Shown: one piece after another, positions 58,284 through 64,000 of the stretch | Numbering within the stretch: the stretch's first letter is position 1 | Layout of the letters: each line of letters starts with the position of its first letter | Source of the DNA: Rhizobiales bacterium Ga0077545 | Lineage (GTDB): Bacteria > Pseudomonadota > Alphaproteobacteria > Rhizobiales > Methylopilaceae | DNA: 64,000 bases | Reading direction: 5' to 3' | Assembly: GCA_001464335.1 (NCBI GenBank) | Contig: LNEV01000009.1 | Location: 1 to 64,000 of the forward strand | Translations under genes and position numbers: made by a program | The notes under the pieces: model-generated | The model's database searches: none | Told to the model about the DNA's origin: nothing | The model's input: only the letters and a program-made list of their open reading frames with translations

Positions 58284-59411
58284 CTACTCGCCGGGCGGAA
58301 AGGCGTTCGCGCCGGTTTTCGGCAAAACGAGGCCGATCTTCGCCCCTTCCGGCCACAGTTCCAGCGCTGCGGGGCCATGTATGCGCACGAGCACGCGTTC
58401 GGCTGCGAGCGGGGTCGTGACGTAAAAATCCGAATATCCGCCCTGATAGACTTTCGTGACGACCTCTGCGGGCAAGGTGCCCGGCGCGCCGGCAGATGTG
58501 AGCGAAAGTTCTTCCGGCCGCGCGAACAGCTCGACCTCCTGTCCATCGATCGTCCCCTCCAGAGGGCCCGGCATGACATCGATCAAGAAACCGCCGACGA
58601 TCACCGATGTGGGCGAGACGCGCGTGGCCTGAAAAATGTTTGTGTCTCCGACGAAGGACGCAACGAAGCGGTCCGCAGGCGCGCGGTAGATTTCGCCCGG
58701 CGCCGCGATCTGCCGGATGCGGCCGGCCGACATCACCGCGATACGGTCCGACATGCTGAGCGCTTCGCTCTGGTCGTGCGTCACGAACACGGTGCTGACG
58801 CCGAGGCTGCGCTGGATTTCCTTCAGCTCGACCTGCATGGCCGAGCGCAGGTTCTTGTCGAGCGCCGAGAACGGCTCGTCGAGGAGAAGCACTTTGGGGC
58901 GGATGACGAGCGCACGCGCAAGTGCGATGCGCTGCTGCTGGCCCCCCGAAAGCTCGCGCGGCCTGCGGCCGCCATAGCCCGGCAGCTTGACGAGCTCGAG
59001 AGCTTCCCCGACACGCCGCGCGATTTCCGTCTTGTCGACACCGCGCATGCGAAGTCCGTAGCCGACATTTTTCTCGACCGTCATATGCGGAAAGAGCGCG
59101 TAATTCTGGAAAACGATGCCGATCTGCCTCTTGTGCGCCGGATCGTTGGTGATCGGCGCGCCATCGAGGAAGATTTCCCCGCTATCCGCCTCAAGAAACC
59201 CGGCTATCAGGTTGAGGATGGTCGTCTTTCCGCACCCGGACGGCCCAAGCAATGTCAGAAACTCACCACGCCCCACAGCAAGCCATGCCTCGTGCAGCGC
59301 CGTGACATCGCCGAATGCCTTGGAGACGCCGTCGATGCGTACGGCCGGTTTGGCCGCATTCGGCTGCCCAGCGATGTCTGTCGTGCGCGGAAGGTCAGCG
59401 AGACTGTTCAA
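58284..59411 (-). CDS. ABC importer ATPase, PotA-type
   Basis: 375 residues. Walker A LLGPSGCGKTTILN, signature RELSGGQQQRIALARAL, Walker B VLLLDEPFSALD and H-loop VFVTHDQSEALS are complete, with a TOBE domain at the C-terminus. It overlaps the permease gene by 17 bp and energises the polyamine/2-aminoethylphosphonate-like importer of this operon. Confidence 0.95.
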   Translation of the reverse strand: MNSLADLPRTTDIAGQPNAAKPAVRIDGVSKAFGDVTALHEAWLAVGRGEFLTLLGPSGCGKTTILNLIAGFLEADSGEIFLDGAPITNDPAHKRQIGIVFQNYALFPHMTVEKNVGYGLRMRGVDKTEIARRVGEALELVKLPGYGGRRPRELSGGQQQRIALARALVIRPKVLLLDEPFSALDKNLRSAMQVELKEIQRSLGVSTVFVTHDQSEALSMSDRIAVMSAGRIRQIAAPGEIYRAPADRFVASFVGDTNIFQATRVSPTSVIVGGFLIDVMPGPLEGTIDGQEVELFARPEELSLTSAGAPGTLPAEVVTKVYQGGYSDFYVTTPLAAERVLVRIHGPAALELWPEGAKIGLVLPKTGANAFPPGE

Positions 59412-60201
59412 CGTTCAATACCTTGCCAAGACCGAGATAAAGGTTCGCGATCGTCAGCAGCGTTGCCGTGATGACGATGTAAATGGTGGAGAGCGCCGCA
59501 AGCGTGGGGTCGGCGTATTCACGGACATAATTGTACATCGCGACGGGGAGCGTCTGAGTGGCTTGCGATGTGACGAAAAGCGAGCCGGTGAATTCGTTGA
59601 ACGACAGGATCGCCGCGAACAGCCAGCCCGAGAAAAGCCCTGGGGCAAGAAGGGGAAGAACGATCGTTACCAGGACGCGCCAAGGCGGCGCGCCGAGGCT
59701 TGTTGCCGCCTTTTCCAGACGCGGGTCGAGGTTCTGCATCGAGATGTAAACACTGCGGATCACGAACGGCAGCACGATGACGATGTGGCTGAAGACGACG
59801 ATGCCGAATGTGCGTGCGAAACCCATCTGCGTGCCGAGCATCAGAAGGCCGAGCCCGATGGTGAAATGCGGGATCATCAGCGGCGACATCAGGATCGCCT
59901 CGAGCGTGTGCTTTAGCCGGAACTCGTAGCGGTTGAGCGCATAGGCGAAGGCTGCGCCGACAACGATGGAAATCGTCGATGTCCAGACCATGACGATCAG
60001 CGCATTGCGCAGGCCATGCCGGAAGTCCGGATAGGTCAGCGCGCGCTCGAACCAGCGCAGGGAGAAGGATTGCGGCGGGAAAGAGAGGATGGCGCGATCG
60101 TTGAACCCGGCGATGAAAACGACCACCGCCGGAAGCAACAGAAAGCCGACGACGCACATGACGACGAGGCGCAGGAGCCATGTCAGAAGCGGCGTTTTCA
60201 T
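59395..60201 (-). CDS. ABC importer permease, PotC-type
   Basis: 268 residues, six membrane segments, with the EAA loop seen as 'LEKAATSLGAPPWRVLVTIV'. It overlaps the upstream permease by 4 bp. Confidence 0.93.
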   Translation of the reverse strand: MKTPLLTWLLRLVVMCVVGFLLLPAVVVFIAGFNDRAILSFPPQSFSLRWFERALTYPDFRHGLRNALIVMVWTSTISIVVGAAFAYALNRYEFRLKHTLEAILMSPLMIPHFTIGLGLLMLGTQMGFARTFGIVVFSHIVIVLPFVIRSVYISMQNLDPRLEKAATSLGAPPWRVLVTIVLPLLAPGLFSGWLFAAILSFNEFTGSLFVTSQATQTLPVAMYNYVREYADPTLAALSTIYIVITATLLTIANLYLGLGKVLNVEQSR

Positions 60202-61061
60202 GCGTGGCCTCCCATCTTCTCAAGAGGCCGGGCGGCACGCCTCAGAAGCGCGATCACCATGATGGTGAAAACGAGACCGGCAAAGCTGAGGGCGGCGGCG
60301 AACGGGAAATTGAAGTTCGCAAATCCGAGCTGGTAGACGAGGGTCGAAATCGTCGAAACCTGGCCGCCGCCGATGAGCTGGGGCGTTGCGAAGGCGCTGA
60401 ACGTCCAGGCAAACGAGGTGGTGACGCCCGCGATGATGCCGGGAAGCGACAGCGGCAGCGTCACGGTCAGAAACGTGCGGACGGGGCTTGCGCCAAGGCT
60501 TGCGGCGGCCTTCTCGTAATCCCGGTCGATGTGGGAGATGGCTGCGGACAGCATGATGACCATGACCGGCAATGTGACGTGCACAAGAGCGACCACGACA
60601 CCGAATTTTGTGAACATCATCTGGATTGGCTGGTCGATCAGTCCAAGCCCTCTCAGCACGCTGTTCACGAAGCCTGTGTTGCCGAGCACGATGATCCAGG
60701 AATAGGTGCGAACGATCTCGCCCAGAAAAAGCGGCGTGACGGCGGTGACGAGAAGCAGCGATTTCAGAAACGGGCTCTTCGCGCGAACAAGCGCAAACGC
60801 CAGAGGATAGGCGAGCAGCAGCGTGAAAAAAGCCGTCTCGGCACAGATCAGAACCGTGTCGACAAAGGCCCGCGCATAAAGCGGTTTCAGCATGTCGGTG
60901 AAATTGCCGAGGGAGAAACCGCCAGGCTCAAGCTCGCCGGGAATGTGGGCGCGCAGGCTGTATTGCAGGATGACCGCAAGCGAGGCGATGAAACCCCCGG
61001 CCACGAGGACCGAGGGTGTCACGAAAAGACGTAGAAAGGGCCGGTCTGCCGGCTGTGCCAT
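60198..61061 (-). CDS. ABC importer permease, PotB-type
   Basis: 287 residues, six membrane segments, EAA loop 'YEKAAASLGASPVRTFLTVT'. With the PotC-type partner it forms the membrane channel. It starts 50 bp after the binding-protein gene. Confidence 0.93.
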   Translation of the reverse strand: MAQPADRPFLRLFVTPSVLVAGGFIASLAVILQYSLRAHIPGELEPGGFSLGNFTDMLKPLYARAFVDTVLICAETAFFTLLLAYPLAFALVRAKSPFLKSLLLVTAVTPLFLGEIVRTYSWIIVLGNTGFVNSVLRGLGLIDQPIQMMFTKFGVVVALVHVTLPVMVIMLSAAISHIDRDYEKAAASLGASPVRTFLTVTLPLSLPGIIAGVTTSFAWTFSAFATPQLIGGGQVSTISTLVYQLGFANFNFPFAAALSFAGLVFTIMVIALLRRAARPLEKMGGHA

Positions 61062-61111
61062 ATCCGCATTCCGATAAATGGCCGGGGCCGTGGCCCCGGC
61101 GTTTGCTCAGG

Positions 61112-62143
61112 TCAGTTGGCCATCACGTTTTCGGCGAACCATTTGCGCCACTCGCCGGTCTTTTCGGCGCGAAGCTTGTGGTCGATGATGATGGCCTGGC
61201 TGCTCCACTGCTCGGGTGTCGTAAAGACACCCGGAAGAGCCGCCGTCTCGGGGTTGAGCTTGGCGTTGTTCACGACCGGGCTGCCCTTCTTGAACTCGGC
61301 GATTTCGGCCTGAACCTCGGGATCGAGCGCGGTGTTCAGGAATTTGTAGGCCAGATCGGCCTTTTTGGTGCCGGCCATGATCGTCATCGTGTCGACGCCG
61401 AGAACCGCGCCTTCCTTCGGAATGATGATCTCGACGGGAACGCCCTGCGATTTCATGTAATAGCCGTTCATCGACAGCAGGACCTGCACGGGCGTTTCGC
61501 CGGTGGACATCAGCTGCTGACTGTTGGCGTCGTTCGTGTAGAACGCCTTGTAGTTCGGCTTCAGTTCGAGAAGCTTGGCCTGACCCTTTTCCCAGCTTGC
61601 CGCGTCGCCGCCGGCCAGGATGGCCGAGACGACCGTGATGTGGCTCGGATCGAAATCGGGCGAGGACAGCATGCCCTTCAGCTCAGGCTTCCACAGATCG
61701 GCCCAGCTCTCGATCTTCATGCCCGCCGGCAAAAGGTCCGGACGATAGCCGATCGTGTACACATAGGCCCACGAGCCGATGTGGTAGGGGCTGATCTTGG
61801 CCTGCTCGACAAGATTGGCCGCGTTCGGAACCTTCGACAGGTCGAGCTCTTCCAGCAGGCCGTCATTGGCGTAGAGCCAGCCGACATGGGACGTCGTGAA
61901 GGTGATGTCGCTTTCGGGGTTGCCCTTGGCGAGCTTCGCCTTGTTGAGGCGATCGATCGTGCCGCCGGTGATGTATTCGACCTCGACGCCTGTTTCGGCG
62001 GTGAACTTCTTGGCGATGGTCTCCGCGATGAGATCCTTGAAGCTGCCGCCCCATGTGCTGACAATAAGTTTTTCCTGCGCCGTTGCGGGCAGGGTGACGA
62101 GAAGCGCAGCCGCAGCGGTGAAGGCCGCAAGATATCTTTTCAA
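61112..62143 (-). CDS. ABC importer substrate-binding protein, PotD-type
   Basis: 343 residues. The start is chosen as TTG at 62143, because GGAGG lies eight bases upstream and the Sec signal (KRYLAAFTAAAALLVTLPAT) then begins directly; an ATG at 62188 precedes the ribosome-binding site. Mature part: 'LIVSTWGGSFKDLIAETIAK', 'VEYITGGTIDRLNKAKLAKG', the extracellular solute-binding type 1/PotD-like pattern. Substrate is not certain; spermidine/putrescine or a related cation is likely. Confidence 0.92.
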   Translation of the reverse strand: MKRYLAAFTAAAALLVTLPATAQEKLIVSTWGGSFKDLIAETIAKKFTAETGVEVEYITGGTIDRLNKAKLAKGNPESDITFTTSHVGWLYANDGLLEELDLSKVPNAANLVEQAKISPYHIGSWAYVYTIGYRPDLLPAGMKIESWADLWKPELKGMLSSPDFDPSHITVVSAILAGGDAASWEKGQAKLLELKPNYKAFYTNDANSQQLMSTGETPVQVLLSMNGYYMKSQGVPVEIIIPKEGAVLGVDTMTIMAGTKKADLAYKFLNTALDPEVQAEIAEFKKGSPVVNNAKLNPETAALPGVFTTPEQWSSQAIIIDHKLRAEKTGEWRKWFAENVMAN

Positions 62144-62267
62144 AACTCTGTCCTCCTCAGAAAGAAACATCTGGGGGGCGTCTTGCAAGTCGCGGGCCAG
62201 TATATTTGCGACTTATACCAACGTATAATAATGTATAGCCGAAGTAATCATCAGTACAGGCAAAATA

Positions 62268-62306
62268 AAATCTTCCTGCAGCGACAGATGCGCTGCAGGA
62301 AGATTT
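62268..62306. terminator. Perfect 16-bp inverted repeat, terminator-like on the reverse strand
   Basis: Arms AAATCTTCCTGCAGCG (62268-62283) and CGCTGCAGGAAGATTT (62291-62306) enclose a 7-base loop with no mismatch. On the reverse strand the stem is followed by TATTTTG, on the forward strand by GCC. It lies in the AT-rich 273-bp gap between the dehydrogenase gene and the ABC importer, and probably ends dehydrogenase transcription. Confidence 0.8.
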
Positions 62307-62416
62307 GCCATATGGGTTGAAACCGCAGGGAGCGCCTTCGCACACAGGAAAGCGCAGATGGCTGCATATATAAAATAATTTTAGTTGGTCGTCGGGATTA
62401 GGAAAATTGATTTAAA

Positions 62417-63349
62417 TCAGTAGCCCTTGGCGAGATCGATTTTCGCAAGCGGGTCCAGACCTTTGCGCAGGCGCCGGATGTTCTCCGCAATCTGGATGGA
62501 CGCCGACGCGGGCAGGGCGATGGACGCCAGATGCGGTGTGATCAGAACATTCGGGAGTGTCCAGAGCGGATCACCGGGCGGCAGGGGTTCCACCTCGAAG
62601 ACATCCAGCGTTGCTTCGGAAATGCGGCCGCTCGTGAGGGCTGCCACTAGGGCGGGCTGATCGACCACATCGCCGCGCGAGACGTTGATGAATTTCGCGC
62701 CAGCGGGGAGCAGGGAGAGCTGGTCCTCTCCGAGGAGCTTGCGTGTCTGTGGCGTCGAAGGAAGCATGACGACCAGAATTTCGGCAGCCTTCAGCGCGTC
62801 GTCGAACGTCTCGGCACCGCTCAGGCACGTGACGCCGTCGATCTGTTTGGGCGAGCGCGCCCATCCCGTGACGTCAAAGCCCTGCCGGGCCAGCTCGCGC
62901 GCGGCCGTGCTGCCGAGCTCGCCCAGACCCAGAACCGTGACGCGGACATCTTTCGGATCGCGCGGATGTACATATTTCCAGACACCGTCGCGCTGGGCTT
63001 GCTCGAAGACGGGAATGTCGCGCGCATAGCGCAGGACCGCAAAGAGCACAAAGCCGGCCATCATCCGCGACATGTTCGGGTCGGACAGGCGCGTGATCGG
63101 CACATTCGGCAGATCGTTGCGCTGCACCAGCGAATCCACTCCTGCGCCGAGATTGATCACCATGCCGAGATTGGCATAGGGCGCGAAGAAACCGGCCGGA
63201 GGCTTCCACACCAGCGCATAGCGCACCGACAACGGGTCTTCGACATCTTCCGCGCGGCGGATGTCGAGGTCCGGAAGTTCGGCGTTCAGCGCCGCGCGCC
63301 AGGTTTCGAAGTCGTCGAAGGCGCTGTAAAAAACGAGAGTCTCGGGCAT
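62417..63349 (-). CDS. D-2-hydroxyacid dehydrogenase, GhrA-type
   Basis: 310 residues from ATG 63349. NAD(P)-binding motif 'VTVLGLGELGSTAARELARQ', substrate-side 'NLGAGVDSLVQRNDLPNVPI', catalytic Arg in 'INVSRGDVVDQPAL', Glu in 'DVFEVEPLPPGDPLW' and His in 'VLITPHLASI'. Overall pattern matches glyoxylate/hydroxypyruvate reductase A. Confidence 0.93.
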   Translation of the reverse strand: MPETLVFYSAFDDFETWRAALNAELPDLDIRRAEDVEDPLSVRYALVWKPPAGFFAPYANLGMVINLGAGVDSLVQRNDLPNVPITRLSDPNMSRMMAGFVLFAVLRYARDIPVFEQAQRDGVWKYVHPRDPKDVRVTVLGLGELGSTAARELARQGFDVTGWARSPKQIDGVTCLSGAETFDDALKAAEILVVMLPSTPQTRKLLGEDQLSLLPAGAKFINVSRGDVVDQPALVAALTSGRISEATLDVFEVEPLPPGDPLWTLPNVLITPHLASIALPASASIQIAENIRRLRKGLDPLAKIDLAKGY

Positions 63350-63363
63350 TGCCGAACCTGCCC

Positions 63364-63615
63364 TCACGCGCGCGGGCCGTTCAGGGCGCCGATGGCGACG
63401 CTTTCCCGCGTGAAATAGTAGCCGTCTTCCGCGATGGCGGCTTTGGCGTCCTCGGCCTCAGGGTAGCGTTCGGCGACGATGCGCCGGAACTCTTCCCAAT
63501 ACCCATCCGCATCGATCTGGGGGAGGACCGCCCGGCTGTCGACGGGCAGGATGGCCCAGATCTTCGAACGTTTGTTGTCCTTCTTGATCCAGTTGATGAT
63601 GGCCCAGTCCGCCAT
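63364..63615 (-). CDS. Short conserved-looking hypothetical protein
   Basis: 83 residues from ATG 63615 (MADWAIINWIKKDNKRSKIW); the upstream frame is antisense to the GST. It is rich in Trp/Tyr and charged residues. Its start lies 39 bp after the end of the GST gene, so it is probably co-transcribed with it. No family recognised. Confidence 0.65.
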   Translation of the reverse strand: MADWAIINWIKKDNKRSKIWAILPVDSRAVLPQIDADGYWEEFRRIVAERYPEAEDAKAAIAEDGYYFTRESVAIGALNGPRA

Positions 63616-63653
63616 TGTGAACTCCAGAAATATCGGCGGTGCGCCGGTTATGA

Positions 63654-64000
63654 TCAGTCGCGCGGCAGGGTCGCCTGCATGGACGGGCGTTCGCTGAACG
63701 TCGCGAACCAGTCCGCCAGCGCCGGGCGTGCGGCTCTCCAGTCGACCTCGGGAAACCGGAAATCCAGATAACCCAATGCGCAGCCATAGCCCACTGCGCC
63801 AATGGTCAGGGTGTCCGGGATATCGGTGTTCATGCGATCGAGCGCCCGCTCGATCTTCGCAAGCTGCGCGTCGCGCCACCCGGACCATTGCTTGTCTTCC
63901 GGCCGCATCAAAAGCTCGTAACGCGCGGAGAGCGCGGCGTCGAGCAATCCATCCGCCAGCGCCTGCTGCGTCAGCGCCTGCCAGCGGGTTTTGCCGTCGC
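63654..64000 (-). CDS. Glutathione S-transferase, C-terminal part (runs off window)
   Basis: The frame is open to the window edge, continuing upstream as DGKTRWQALTQQALADGLLD. The C-terminal domain 'RYELLMRPEDKQWSGWRDAQ' with 'IGAVGYGCALGYLDFRF' and 'PALADWFATFSERPSMQATL' is typical of GSTs. The glutathione-binding N-terminal domain is outside the window. Confidence 0.85.
   Translation of the reverse strand, partial: DGKTRWQALTQQALADGLLDAALSARYELLMRPEDKQWSGWRDAQLAKIERALDRMNTDIPDTLTIGAVGYGCALGYLDFRFPEVDWRAARPALADWFATFSERPSMQATLPRD

Noticed and set aside
1-64000. CRISPR arrays, insertion sequences and rRNA genes
   Set aside because: No regularly spaced direct repeats, no transposase with terminal repeats and no rRNA sequence were seen in the window.

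Overview
The window looks like the chromosome of a free-living alphaproteobacterium, probably Hyphomicrobiales or a near relative. The evidence is high GC, DUF2842 next to heme A synthase (ctaA/COX15), and GapR-like and GcrA-like protein families. It splits into an integrated siphovirus-type prophage (about 1-33,640, left end outside the window) and ordinary chromosome (about 33,665-64,000).

Prophage. A leftward early operon (96-2231) faces a HIRAN/TerB-like gene (2363). An S24-type repressor (3532-4236) faces a small rightward gene (4325). Both divergent gaps carry three copies of a GTGGAAA-type half-site or palindrome, a layout like lambda OL/OR. The rightward early operon holds a GapR-like protein, a CII-like regulator, a protein with two GcrA-like HTH units, an adenine-methyltransferase-like protein, a replication protein and an HNH nuclease. 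The late region is a standard HK97-type set: small and large terminase, portal, prohead protease, capsid, connectors, gp10-like and DUF3168-like proteins, tail tube, tail chaperones, tape measure, tail tip, hub with a glycine-rich tip, fiber and fiber assembly. The tail chaperones are joined by a textbook -1 frameshift heptamer (GGGAAAC). Lysis genes (endolysin, small membrane proteins, nested Rz/Rz1 spanins) follow, then a metallophosphoesterase and a GIY-YIG-type gene beside an intact tRNA-Pro(GGG). A reverse-strand CmcI-like gene sits in the tail/lysis junction as a moron.

Chromosome. After the tRNA come a secreted protein, a bacterial voltage-gated sodium channel homologue, a PhnA-like protein and MurJ. 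Next is a Wzx/Wzy-dependent exopolysaccharide locus (36,988-47,139): ligase/polymerase, GT2, flippase, priming sugar-phosphate transferase, GT4, Wza-like export lipoprotein, Wzc-like co-polymerase with a degraded kinase domain, and polysaccharide deacetylase. Then come DUF2842, ctaA, a 54-residue membrane protein, cysK and tRNA-Asn(GTT).

From 50.8 kb there is an ECF sigma / FecR / STN-containing TonB receptor set, probably for heme uptake with cell-surface signalling. It is followed by a PPC-domain protein, an HD-GYP gene broken by a one-base frameshift, a SelT/SelW/Rdx-type protein, an HPP-CBS membrane protein, a PotABCD-type ABC importer operon, a GhrA-type dehydrogenase, a short conserved-looking protein and the C-terminal part of a glutathione S-transferase that runs off the window.
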